A stretch of DNA of 35,167 bases from an uncultured Oscillospiraceae bacterium (GTDB taxonomy: Bacteria > Bacillota > Clostridia > Oscillospirales > Oscillospiraceae): the NCBI GenBank assembly GCA_944385035.1, contig CALWVV010000020.1, forward strand, positions 1 to 35,167, written 5' to 3'. Shown piece by piece: positions 23,140-30,887 of the stretch. The number at the start of each line of letters is the position of its first letter. The stretch's first letter is position 1. A program made the translations under genes and the position numbers. The notes below the pieces were generated by a model, which saw only the letters and a program-made list of their open reading frames with translations, was not told the DNA's origin and searched no databases.

Positions 23140-25005
23140 ATGACCTTTGATGAACTAAAAGAAAAAGCCCATTCCTTGCCCTTGAAGCCCGGCGTGTATA
23201 TCATGCAGGATGAGAAAAACACCGTTATCTATGTGGGCAAGGCGAAGGCCCTGAAAAACCGGGTGAGCCAGTATTTTCAGGATTCCGCCTCCCACACGGA
23301 AAAAACCAGGGCGATGGTTTCTCAGATTGATCACTTTGACGTGATCATTGCGGACAGCGAGTTTGAGGCCCTGGTTTTGGAGTGCTCCCTGATCAAGCGC
23401 CACCAGCCCCGGTACAACATCCTTTTGAAGGATGACAAGGGCTACCCCTATATCCGGTTGTCCAACGAGGCCTATCCCCGCTTTTCCCTGGCCTCCAAGG
23501 CGGCAGAGGATGGGGCCCGGTATTTTGGCCCCTACGCCAGCCGTCACAGCACCCAGGCCATCATGGATGCCCTGCGCTCCGCTTTGCGCCTGCCCTCCTG
23601 TCACAAAAAGTTTCCACGGGACATCGGCAAGGAGCGGCCCTGCCTCAACTTTCACATGGGCAAATGTGACGGCTACTGCTGGGGGGATGAACTGAAGGAG
23701 CAGCACGACCAGGCCATTGCCCAGGCAGTGAGCTTGCTGGAGGGCCGGTTTAAGGAAGTACAGGCAGATCTGACTGCAGAGATGGAGCAGGCGGCGGAGG
23801 AGCTGCGCTTTGAAAAGGCTGCCCAGCTTCGGGACCGGCTGCGGGCCATCGAGCTGTTAGGGGCCCGGCAGAAGGTGGTGGCCGGATCTCTGGCCGACAC
23901 GGATGTGGCGGGATTTTTCCGGGGCGAGGCCAAAAGCTGCTTTGTGGTCCTCCACTTTTTGGAGGGGGAACTGGCCGCCAAGGAGTTTGATTTGCTGGAG
24001 ACCCCCATGGAGGAGGACGAGGAGTCGGTGCTCTCTTCTTTGGTGCGGGAATATTATGTAGGCCGCACCCGGCTGCCCAAGCAGATTCTGCTGCCCTGCG
24101 AGCTCAGCGACCAGGTACCCCTCACCCGGCTGCTCAGCGAGCAGGTGGGCCGGAAGGTGGAGCTCATCACGCCCCAGCGGGGGGCCAAGATGGATCTCAT
24201 TAAGCTGGCCAACCAGAACGCCCAAGAGGAGGTCATCCGGGCCACCACACGGGAGGAGCGGCAGAACAAGCTGCTGGAGGCCCTGGGAAAAATGCTGGCC
24301 CTGAAAACACCGCCCCGACGTATGGAGTCCTACGACATTTCCAACCAGGGAGCCAGTGACATTGTGGCTTCCATGGTGGTCTATGTGGATGGACGGCCTT
24401 TGAAGCGGGATTACCGGCGCTTTAAGCTGAAGGATATGGATGGTCCCAACGACTACGCCTCCATGGAGCAGGTGCTCACCCGGCGCTTTCGCCGGTATCT
24501 GGATGGGGACGAGAAGTTTGCCGATAAGCCGGACTTGCTGCTCATTGACGGAGGTCTGGAGCATGTGCGGGTGGCCCGAAGGGTGCTGGAAGCGCTGAAC
24601 CTGGACATCCCCGCTTTCGGCATGGTGAAGGATGACCGCCACCGCACACGGGCCCTGGTTCACCCTGACGGCCGGGAGATCGGCATCCAGGCCATTCCGG
24701 CGGTGTTTGCCCTGATCGGCCAGATCCAAGAGGAGACCCACCGCTTTGCCATCGAATACCACCGCCAGCTCCAGGGAGGACATGTAAAAACCTCGGTGCT
24801 GGATAAAATCCCCGGTGTGGGGGAGAAACGCCGCCAGCAGCTTTTAAAACGCTTCAAAAGCGTCAAGGCGGTTCGGGAGGCATCCCTGGAACAGCTGCGG
24901 GAGGCGGTGCCTCAAAATACCGCTCGGGCAGTCTATCTGTATTTCCATGGGGAAGAAAACGTTGAAGCTGAAAAATCAGGCAAGGAAGAGCCGGATGAAC
25001 AATAA
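23140..25005 (+). CDS. uvrC: Excinuclease ABC subunit C
   Basis: UvrC makes the two incisions around UvrB-marked DNA damage. The 621-residue protein has the N-terminal GIY-YIG nuclease (KPGVYIMQDEKNTVIYVGKA), FHMGKCDGYC near residue 177, a UVR motif (about residues 195-230, EELRFEKAAQLRDRLRAIE), the RNase H-like C-terminal nuclease (SYDISNQGASDIVASMVV, LLLIDGGLEHVRVA) and terminal helix-hairpin-helix DNA binding (IPGVGEKRRQQLLKRF). ATG 23140 is preferred on spacing; GTG 23131 is possible. It heads a unit with rsmD, coaD and the coiled-coil gene. Confidence 0.96.
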   Translation: MTFDELKEKAHSLPLKPGVYIMQDEKNTVIYVGKAKALKNRVSQYFQDSASHTEKTRAMVSQIDHFDVIIADSEFEALVLECSLIKRHQPRYNILLKDDKGYPYIRLSNEAYPRFSLASKAAEDGARYFGPYASRHSTQAIMDALRSALRLPSCHKKFPRDIGKERPCLNFHMGKCDGYCWGDELKEQHDQAIAQAVSLLEGRFKEVQADLTAEMEQAAEELRFEKAAQLRDRLRAIELLGARQKVVAGSLADTDVAGFFRGEAKSCFVVLHFLEGELAAKEFDLLETPMEEDEESVLSSLVREYYVGRTRLPKQILLPCELSDQVPLTRLLSEQVGRKVELITPQRGAKMDLIKLANQNAQEEVIRATTREERQNKLLEALGKMLALKTPPRRMESYDISNQGASDIVASMVVYVDGRPLKRDYRRFKLKDMDGPNDYASMEQVLTRRFRRYLDGDEKFADKPDLLLIDGGLEHVRVARRVLEALNLDIPAFGMVKDDRHRTRALVHPDGREIGIQAIPAVFALIGQIQEETHRFAIEYHRQLQGGHVKTSVLDKIPGVGEKRRQQLLKRFKSVKAVREASLEQLREAVPQNTARAVYLYFHGEENVEAEKSGKEEPDEQ

Positions 25006-25021
25006 AGCGAGGTAGAAAACG

Positions 25022-25579
25022 GTGAGAGTGATTTCAGGAACTGCCAGAGGCAGAAAGCTTAAAGAGCTCCAGGGCATGGACACACGCCCCACCACGGACA
25101 AGGTAAAAGAGTCCATCTTTAATATCATCCAGTTTGAGCTGGAGGGGAGAAGGGTGTTGGACCTGTTCGGCGGCACCGGCCAGCTGGGCATCGAGGCCCT
25201 GTCCCGCGGGGCACAGCGCTGTACCTTTGTGGATCAGCGGCGGGAGGCCGCTGCCCTCATCCGGGAGAACGTAAAGTTGGTTGGTTTTGAGGACCGCTCC
25301 CGTGTGGTCCAGGGGGAGGCCTTGTCCTTTTTAGGCGCTTGCCGGGAGAAGTTTGACGTGATTTTTTTGGACCCGCCTTATCAAAGCGGACTTTTGGAAA
25401 AATGTGTCAATGATATCTGCCGGTTTGACATTCTTGGGGAATATGGTATAATCGTTTGCGAAAGTCCGGTGGAATGGAGCCTTCCCCCGCTGGAATCCCC
25501 CTATGAGGTGGGGAGAGAGTACCGGTACGGCAAGATCAAGCTCACCATCTGCCACCGGGCAGGGAGTGTGGAACGATGA
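25022..25579 (+). CDS. rsmD: 16S rRNA (guanine966-N2)-methyltransferase RsmD
   Basis: The 185-residue class I SAM methyltransferase starts VRVISGTARGRKLKEL, continues RPTTDKVKESIFNII and the SAM motif VLDLFGGTGQLGIEAL, and has the catalytic VIFLDPPYQSG. These are the RsmD hallmarks; it methylates G966 of 16S rRNA. GTG 25022 follows GAGG by about 9 bases. The stop overlaps coaD in an ATGA junction; rsmD-coaD is a very common pair in Firmicutes. Confidence 0.95.
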   Translation: MRVISGTARGRKLKELQGMDTRPTTDKVKESIFNIIQFELEGRRVLDLFGGTGQLGIEALSRGAQRCTFVDQRREAAALIRENVKLVGFEDRSRVVQGEALSFLGACREKFDVIFLDPPYQSGLLEKCVNDICRFDILGEYGIIVCESPVEWSLPPLESPYEVGREYRYGKIKLTICHRAGSVER

Positions 25580-26073
25580 ATACCGCCATTTATCCGGGCA
25601 GCTTTGACCCGGTTACCCTGGGACATCTGAATATCATCAAACGGGCAGCTGCCTGCTTTGATAAAGTCATCGTGTGCGTCATGATCAACTCCAAGAAGAC
25701 GGGGATGTTTACCCCGGAGGAACGGGTTGAGATGCTCCGCCGGGCTACAGAGCGCTTCCCGAATGTGGAGGTGGATTTTTCCAACGAGCTGTTGGCCGCC
25801 TACGCAAAGCGCCGGGATGCCCATGTGGTGGTCAAGGGCCTGCGGGCGGTATCTGACTATGAGCAGGAGGTTCAGATGGCGGTGATCAACCGGAAGCTGA
25901 ACCCACAGCTGGAGACCATGTTCTTGGCTTCCAGCGATAAATATACCTACCTCAGCTCCACGATCGTCAAGGAGATGGCCCGCTACGGGGCCGACCTGGC
26001 GGAGTTCATTCCACGGGAGATTGTGGACGATGTGAACCGGCGCATGAGGGAAATGGAAGGAAAGGAAGGTTAA
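25576..26073 (+). CDS. coaD: Phosphopantetheine adenylyltransferase CoaD
   Basis: Catalyses the fourth step of coenzyme A synthesis, adenylating 4'-phosphopantetheine. The 165-residue protein begins TAIYPGSFDPVTLGHLNII, containing the TxGH nucleotidyltransferase motif, has VVKGLRAVSDYEQEVQMA near residue 86 and YTYLSSTIVKEMARYG near residue 122, all canonical. It overlaps rsmD by four bases. Confidence 0.96.
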   Translation: MNTAIYPGSFDPVTLGHLNIIKRAAACFDKVIVCVMINSKKTGMFTPEERVEMLRRATERFPNVEVDFSNELLAAYAKRRDAHVVVKGLRAVSDYEQEVQMAVINRKLNPQLETMFLASSDKYTYLSSTIVKEMARYGADLAEFIPREIVDDVNRRMREMEGKEG

Positions 26074-26078
26074 ACGCC

Positions 26079-26606
26079 ATGGCAAGCGGTGTAGAAGAAT
26101 TACTGGATATGCTCTTTGAGATGATCGACGAGGCAAAGAATGCCCCGCTGTCCAGCGATAAATGCGTCATCGAGCGGGACAGAGCTCTGGACCTCATTGA
26201 CGATGTGCGCAGCCAGTTCCCCATTGAGCTCACCGAGGCCCGGAAGATGATGGCCCGTCGGGCGGAGTTGGAGAACGAGGCCAAATATAAAGCGGAGGCC
26301 ATTATCAAGGCCGCCGAGGACCGGGCCCGTCAGATGATTTCCGATGAGTCCATCACCCAGCAGGCCCGCCAGAGAGCCAATGAGATGATGCAGCAGGCGG
26401 AAGAGCGCAGTCGGGACCTGAAGCGTTCGGCCAACGAGTACTGCGAGGACGCACTGCGCCGCACCGAGGAGGCTGTGGCCGAGGCCTATGATGAGATTAA
26501 GAAGTCTCGGGCCCGGTTCCGGGCTGCCGCCGGGGTGGCATCTTCCCAGGGAAGCACGATGGGCGGCGCCCGCGCCATGTACGACGCTGCCGCGGACGAG
26601 GATTAA
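26079..26606 (+). CDS. Coiled-coil protein of unknown function, DivIVA/subunit-b-like
   Basis: A 175-residue, highly charged protein without signal peptide or membrane segment. Residues about 45-150 are predicted by eye to be a long helix or coiled coil rich in Ala, Glu, Arg and Met (for example EAIIKAAEDRARQMISDE). The first 45 residues (EELLDMLFEMIDEAKN, then CVIERDRALDLIDDVR) look like a short separate domain. This resembles DivIVA-like and ATP synthase b-like coiled coils, but I cannot assign a function. It follows coaD by 5 bases and is likely co-transcribed; a terminator follows 7 bases after its stop. Confidence 0.75.
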   Translation: MASGVEELLDMLFEMIDEAKNAPLSSDKCVIERDRALDLIDDVRSQFPIELTEARKMMARRAELENEAKYKAEAIIKAAEDRARQMISDESITQQARQRANEMMQQAEERSRDLKRSANEYCEDALRRTEEAVAEAYDEIKKSRARFRAAAGVASSQGSTMGGARAMYDAAADED

Positions 26607-26611
26607 AACAG

Positions 26612-26651
26612 CAGAGCGCCGCCGAAGGGAATATCCCTTTGGCGGCGCTGT
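26612..26651. terminator. Bidirectional terminator
   Basis: AGCGCCGCCGAAGGGA pairs across an ATAT loop with TCCCTTTGGCGGCGCT, followed by GTTGTTT. It lies between the uvrC unit and the convergent SLH gene and can serve both. Confidence 0.85.
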
Positions 26652-26654
26652 TGT

Positions 26655-27974
26655 TTAGAAGAGGAACCAGCCGCTCTCCCGGCTGTCCATCATAGCAAGG
26701 GCTCCATCCAGCATCTCCGCGGCCTGAGCCAGGGTGAGCTGGTCAGAGAGCTGAACTGCTCCGGCATTCTGGGGAGCGGTGACCCCCGAGGCGGACAGGT
26801 TGGCAGCCGCCTGGGCAGCCCAGTGGCCTTCCGTGCCGGTGGAGGAGAATACTTCCAAAGGCACGTCCGTGATATCCAGCAGGTTATTGAGCATAACGCT
26901 GGCTTCTCCACGGGTAATATTTTGATCTGCGCCGAAAATGGGAGCACCCGTCTCGTCACGGGTGCCGCTGATGGCTCCGGCCTTCAAAGCGGCGGAAACT
27001 GAGCCCTTGGCCCAGGTGGGGATGGCAGCGTCATCAGAGAAGCCGGTGAGGGTGACCCCCTCCAATTCTTCAAGCCCTGTTACCGACATAGCCATAGACA
27101 AGAACTGGGCTCGCGTGACAGGCCGGTTCGGGTCAAAAAAGTAATTTCCATCCACATACCGGCCTACATAGATCTCTTCTTCTGCCAGGCGGATGGCTGC
27201 CTTATGGGCGGGGTTCCCATCCATGTCGGCGTAGGTCACTTGGGTATCCGGTTTGTCAATGCGCAGTTTGATGGTAGCTTCCGGGGAGGCGTTGCCTGCA
27301 GAGTCAATGGCCACGTAGGTGAAGTGGTCGCTGCCGGTCTTGTTCTCATAGGGGGTGTAAACAAACTGGCTGGATCCATCATCAGCTAAAGTTACCGCCC
27401 CGCGGGCAGGGGTGGAGGTAAGCTGAAAGGTGAGGGTGTCCCCTTCGCCATCCACCGCATCAAAGTAACCGGTGATAGCTACGTTTTTATAGGTGGAAAG
27501 CTCCATGTTTCGGGCTACGGGAGGCTGATTCTCCTGTTCCAGAAGATAGAGAGTCACCGTCACCTGCCCACCCTGCTGCCCAGAGGCAAAGGTGGGAGTA
27601 AAGGCAAACGTGGTGGTAGTAAGGGTGGGAGACTGAGAGCTTTGGAAACGAAGACCGTTCAGGGCGGATACATCCACAGCACATCCGGCCTCCAGGGGTT
27701 CGCTGCCCATGCACAGTACGCCCGCACCGGCATCGGGGAGGACATCCAGCGTGATCTGTACCAGGGGATCGGCGCTTTTATCATTTACGCCGAATTCTTC
27801 CGGAGTGAAAGAGATCACGGAGCCGATCATACCGTTTTTGGAAAAGTCTTGTGGGGCAGAGGACTCCTTCTTGCTGTTCCAGAAAAAAGCTGAGGCGGGC
27901 AGGGTAAGAGACAAAGCCATCGTCAAGGCCAGAAAGGGAAGCACGGCCCGGCGAAGTGAGCGGGATGGATTCAT
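26655..27974 (-). CDS. Secreted protein with Ig/cadherin-like and SLH domains
   Basis: The 439-residue protein has a signal peptide (RSLRRAVLPFLALTMALSL, cleavage near ASA, residue 29). Residues about 150-250 form a cadherin/Ig-like repeat (PPVARNMELSTYKN, DGEGDTLTFQLTSTPARG, GSDHFTYVAIDSAGN), and residues about 255-439 contain two or three S-layer-homology-like repeats (AIRLAEEEIYVG, DPNRPVTRAQFLSMAMSV, FGADQNITRGEASVMLNNLL). SLH repeats normally anchor proteins to pyruvylated wall polymers. AAAGGAGG lies 7 bases before the ATG. A structural or adhesive surface role is inferred; no catalytic motif is visible. Confidence 0.8.
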   Translation of the reverse strand: MNPSRSLRRAVLPFLALTMALSLTLPASAFFWNSKKESSAPQDFSKNGMIGSVISFTPEEFGVNDKSADPLVQITLDVLPDAGAGVLCMGSEPLEAGCAVDVSALNGLRFQSSQSPTLTTTTFAFTPTFASGQQGGQVTVTLYLLEQENQPPVARNMELSTYKNVAITGYFDAVDGEGDTLTFQLTSTPARGAVTLADDGSSQFVYTPYENKTGSDHFTYVAIDSAGNASPEATIKLRIDKPDTQVTYADMDGNPAHKAAIRLAEEEIYVGRYVDGNYFFDPNRPVTRAQFLSMAMSVTGLEELEGVTLTGFSDDAAIPTWAKGSVSAALKAGAISGTRDETGAPIFGADQNITRGEASVMLNNLLDITDVPLEVFSSTGTEGHWAAQAAANLSASGVTAPQNAGAVQLSDQLTLAQAAEMLDGALAMMDSRESGWFLF

Positions 27975-28037
27975 AGAAATACCTCCTTTTACAAATGGAT
28001 GTATCCCTAGTGTTTTCTTCCCGAGAAAAAATATGCG

Positions 28038-28068
28038 AAAAAAAGCCGCCTTTCAAAGGCGGCTTTTT
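28038..28068. terminator. Terminator after cysK (minus strand)
   Basis: GCCGCCTTT and AAAGGCGGC form a stem flanked by an A-run and TTTTT, directly after the cysK stop on the minus strand. It could also act for plus-strand transcripts. Confidence 0.88.
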
Positions 28069-28070
28069 GC

Positions 28071-29000
28071 TCATTGAAACATCTGGGAGGACAGATACCG
28101 GTCTCCGGAGTCGGGCAGGATGGCAACAATGGTTTTGCCTGCATATTCCGGCTGCTTTGCCAGCTCGCCTGCTGCCCACAGGGCAGCGCCGGAGGAGATG
28201 CCCACCAGCACGCCCTCATGCCGGACGATCTCTCTCCCCATTTGGAAGGCATCCGCATCGGCAACCCGGATCACCTGGTCGTATACGGTGCGGTCCAAAG
28301 CCTTGGGGATGAAGTTGGCCCCGATGCCCTGAAGACCGTGGGGGCCGGCCTGGCCGCCGGAGAGGAGGGGAGAGGTGTCGGGCTCCACTGCAAAGACCCG
28401 CAGGGCAGGGTTTTGTTCCTTCAGGTAGCGGCCCGCTCCCGACAGAGTCCCGCCGGTGCCCACGCCTGCCACCAGAATATCCACCGTTCCGTCCGTGTCC
28501 TGCCAAATTTCAGGGCCAGTGGTGCGGTAGTGGGCCTCAGGACCGACAGGGTTTTCAAACTGCTGGGGGATGAAGCTGCCGGGAATGGAGTCCCGAAGTT
28601 CCTCGGCCTTTTCCACGGCTCCCTGCATTCCCAGATTACCTGGGGTGAGCACAAGCTGTGCCCCGTAGGCGGAGAGCATGGCCCGCCGCTCGGCGCTCAT
28701 GGAGTCGGGCATGGTGAGGATGACCCGATAGCCACGGGCGGCACCCATCATGGCAAGGCCGATGCCTGTGTTGCCTGAGGTGGGCTCAATGATCGTGCCG
28801 CCGGGCTTCAAGGCCCCCTGGGCTTCGGCAGCGTTGACCATGTAGAGAGCCAGACGGTCTTTCGCGGAACCGGCGGGATTAAGATATTCCAGCTTGGCCA
28901 GAACCGTTGCCTTCCAGTCTAACCGTTTTTCCAGGTGAGACAGGCGCAGCAGCGGTGTGCCTCCGATGAGCTGTTCCACACTGGTGTAAATGTGAGACAT
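28071..29000 (-). CDS. cysK: Cysteine synthase (O-acetylserine sulfhydrylase)
   Basis: PLP enzyme making cysteine from O-acetylserine and sulfide. The 309-residue protein has Lys47 (PLP) in NPAGSAKDRLAL, EPTSGNTGIGLAMMG near residue 72, VGTGGTLSGAGRYL near residue 175 and GISSGAALWAA near residue 265. The first ATG (29009) overlaps the upstream stop; the ATG at 29000 is preferred because AAAGGA lies 8 bases before it. It follows the SSB-like gene by 5 bases, so the two are probably co-transcribed. A cystathionine or phosphoserine-dependent relative cannot be fully excluded, but length and motifs fit CysK/CysM well. Confidence 0.92.
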   Translation of the reverse strand: MSHIYTSVEQLIGGTPLLRLSHLEKRLDWKATVLAKLEYLNPAGSAKDRLALYMVNAAEAQGALKPGGTIIEPTSGNTGIGLAMMGAARGYRVILTMPDSMSAERRAMLSAYGAQLVLTPGNLGMQGAVEKAEELRDSIPGSFIPQQFENPVGPEAHYRTTGPEIWQDTDGTVDILVAGVGTGGTLSGAGRYLKEQNPALRVFAVEPDTSPLLSGGQAGPHGLQGIGANFIPKALDRTVYDQVIRVADADAFQMGREIVRHEGVLVGISSGAALWAAGELAKQPEYAGKTIVAILPDSGDRYLSSQMFQ

Positions 29001-29005
29001 GAGGA

Positions 29006-29689
29006 TCATCCTTTCCGGGTAAAGTATGTAACCTCATCATACCCGGAAGAAAAAACCTTGTCAACCGCGTGGGAAGGAATGTTTCCCGCCGGAGCCAAAG
29101 ACATGACGGAGACCTCAAAGGCAGTGCGCTGCTGAAGCTGTCCGTCTACCTCCTTGTTATAGTGGCGGCTTTGCAGCCGTCCAGCCAGGCTGAGCCGGTC
29201 ACCCACCTCCATACCGGCACATTTATGGGCCAGGCTCCCCCAGGCAATGCAAGGCAGATAGTCTGCCCGACCATACCGGCGGTTGACCGCAAGGATCATG
29301 TCACAGATGGTGCGCCCCAGAGGGGTGGCCCGAAGGGCGGGAGGCTTACATAACGTTCCGGACAGGAGCAAGCGGTTTTCATCTTCCCCATCCTCTTGGG
29401 TCAGCAGCTTGGCAAAGACACTGACCACCAGTTTGCTGCCGACCCCGCTGCGGTTATTAAAGGTACGCACTTCCCCGGAAACCGTCAAAGGTGCTTCCGG
29501 ACGCAGGTCCAATCCCTCCAACAGAGGGGCGGCGGCAATCACGTTGAGACAGTCCTCTGCGCCAGACAGTCGGGAGACCGTGAGGGGGAGGAGAAAATAC
29601 TGGGTGGCATGATTGACATGGGAGGGAGAGGGCGGAGCGGACAGCCTTCCCCGAAGAAAAATTTTGTTTTCATTCCAGCCGTTCTGCAT
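29006..29689 (-). CDS. SSB-like protein with two OB-fold-type halves
   Basis: A 227-residue protein. The second half has the single-stranded-DNA-binding pattern: LSGTLCKPPALRATPLGRTI, then ILAVNRRYGRADYLPCIAWG, and GDRLSLAGRLQSRHYNK. The first half repeats this weakly (IFLRGRLSAPPSPSH, LTVSGEVRTFNNR), so it may be a tandem OB-fold. The acidic C-terminal tip of housekeeping SSB is absent, so it is an accessory SSB-like protein, not the replicative one. ATG 29689 has AGGAG about 10 bases upstream; the first ATG in frame is at 29722. It precedes cysK; no functional link is obvious. Confidence 0.75.
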   Translation of the reverse strand: MQNGWNENKIFLRGRLSAPPSPSHVNHATQYFLLPLTVSRLSGAEDCLNVIAAAPLLEGLDLRPEAPLTVSGEVRTFNNRSGVGSKLVVSVFAKLLTQEDGEDENRLLLSGTLCKPPALRATPLGRTICDMILAVNRRYGRADYLPCIAWGSLAHKCAGMEVGDRLSLAGRLQSRHYNKEVDGQLQQRTAFEVSVMSLAPAGNIPSHAVDKVFSSGYDEVTYFTRKG

Positions 29690-29777
29690 GGAAGCAACAC
29701 TCCTATCGTTTGTTGGTTCCATCCTATGCGGGGAATGACGGGGGTATGTCCAAAAAATGTGGGTGCGGCTGGATGCA

Positions 29778-29810
29778 AAAACACGGGCTGCCTGCAGCAG
29801 CCCGTGTTTT
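29778..29810 (-). terminator. Terminator after the TPM-domain gene
   Basis: AAAACACGGGCTG and CAGCCCGTGTTTT form a 13-bp stem around a 7-base loop; the A-run on the plus side gives the T-tail for minus-strand transcripts. It separates the xpaC-telA-TPM unit from the SSB-cysK unit. Confidence 0.88.
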
Positions 29811-29839
29811 GGGAAAGAAAATCGACTGTAGGAAAGGCG

Positions 29840-30883
29840 TTATCGGCCAAAGCCACCGCCCCGGCCGCCGCCAAAGCCGCCGCCCCGGCCGCCGCTGAAG
29901 CCACCGCCCCGGCCACCGCCGAAGCCGCCGCCCCGGCCGCCGCCGAAGCCACCGCCCCGGCTGCCGCCGAAGCCGCCGCCGCGGGGACCGCTGGAAAAAC
30001 CGCCGCCGCGGCTACCACTGGAGAAGCCTCCGCCTCTGGGGCCAGAGAAGCCGCCAAATCCGCCGAAACCTCCGCCTGGTCCGCGAGGACCACCGGGAGG
30101 CGGCGGGGGCGGGGGTCTGTGCCAACGCCGACGGTACCAGAAAGAACCCGGCGCGTGCCAGAAGAGGATGGGCCGGAACATGACCGGGGGATTTACCACG
30201 CCAAAGTAACGGCTGCGGTAGGAGGTGTAGCGAATGGAGTCAATGAGGGAAGCAACGATGAGCAGCGCTGCTACCAGCATGACGATCCCGACCAAGGCTC
30301 GGGAAGGGGCAACGGAATAGGCGGAGTTGGTGTTGTCCAGATAGCCCAGGCCAAATTCAGACACATAGTATTCGTTGATGTTCTGGAATAGATTCAAAAT
30401 CCCATCGCCATAGTTCTGGTTCATCACGTCGGCGTAGAGATAGCTGCTCATGTAGGAGGTGATTTGGCTGTCACTCATGGGATAATCCGGGCCCACCGCA
30501 AGGTAGCTGTTGCCGCTGTCTGCGTCCACCACCAGAACTCCATCTGCACTGGCCAACTCCATACGGGTGCCCAGGTCGTAGGCATAGTCCTCCACAGTCC
30601 CGTCCACCTGGTTTACCACCGCTACGGCAATGAGACTGTCATAGCGCTGGACCCAGTTGGCGTTATAGAGGCTGATGCGCTCTTCTTCTGTGGAAGAGAG
30701 GGCTCCGGCCTCATCCATGATATATTGGTTATATTGGCTGGTGGACAGCGTGTTGTCCAGTCCCAACTCTTTTGGGCTTGTGGCGGCGGGGCCCTGTCCC
30801 TTGAATTGTCCAATGGCGACCGCGCCTACGATCATGGCCAGGGACAATACTGCGGCCACCCAGGTTTTACGGAAAAATTTCAT
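29840..30883 (-). CDS. TPM-domain membrane protein with a long Gly/Arg/Phe-rich tail
   Basis: A 347-residue protein. An N-terminal signal or anchor (KTWVAAVLSLAMIVGAVAI) is followed by a TPM-type domain (about residues 50-180, including YIMDEAGALSSTEEERI, SLIAVAVVNQVDGT and DGVLVVDADSGNSYLAVG), a membrane segment (ALVGIVMLVAALLIVASLI, about 203-221) and a tail of about 110 residues. The tail has a proline run (PPPPPPP) and then a repeated unit of the form RGGGFGG or RGGGFSS, more than ten copies. TPM proteins may be phosphatases or photosystem-repair/protein-folding factors. The gene starts 4 bases after telA. Glycine-rich tails occur in relatives, but the RGG-type regularity here is striking. 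Confidence 0.82.
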   Translation of the reverse strand: MKFFRKTWVAAVLSLAMIVGAVAIGQFKGQGPAATSPKELGLDNTLSTSQYNQYIMDEAGALSSTEEERISLYNANWVQRYDSLIAVAVVNQVDGTVEDYAYDLGTRMELASADGVLVVDADSGNSYLAVGPDYPMSDSQITSYMSSYLYADVMNQNYGDGILNLFQNINEYYVSEFGLGYLDNTNSAYSVAPSRALVGIVMLVAALLIVASLIDSIRYTSYRSRYFGVVNPPVMFRPILFWHAPGSFWYRRRWHRPPPPPPPGGPRGPGGGFGGFGGFSGPRGGGFSSGSRGGGFSSGPRGGGFGGSRGGGFGGGRGGGFGGGRGGGFSGGRGGGFGGGRGGGFGR

Positions 30884-30887
30884 AGTT

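Noticed and set aside
29840-30110. CRISPR-like repeat array
   Set aside because: The repeats are in-frame coding units with no spacers and no cas genes nearby.
29396-30391. Ala/Pro-repeat open frame on the plus strand opposite the TPM tail
   Set aside because: The repeat is only the complement of the RGGGFGG units; no start signal and it crosses a terminator.
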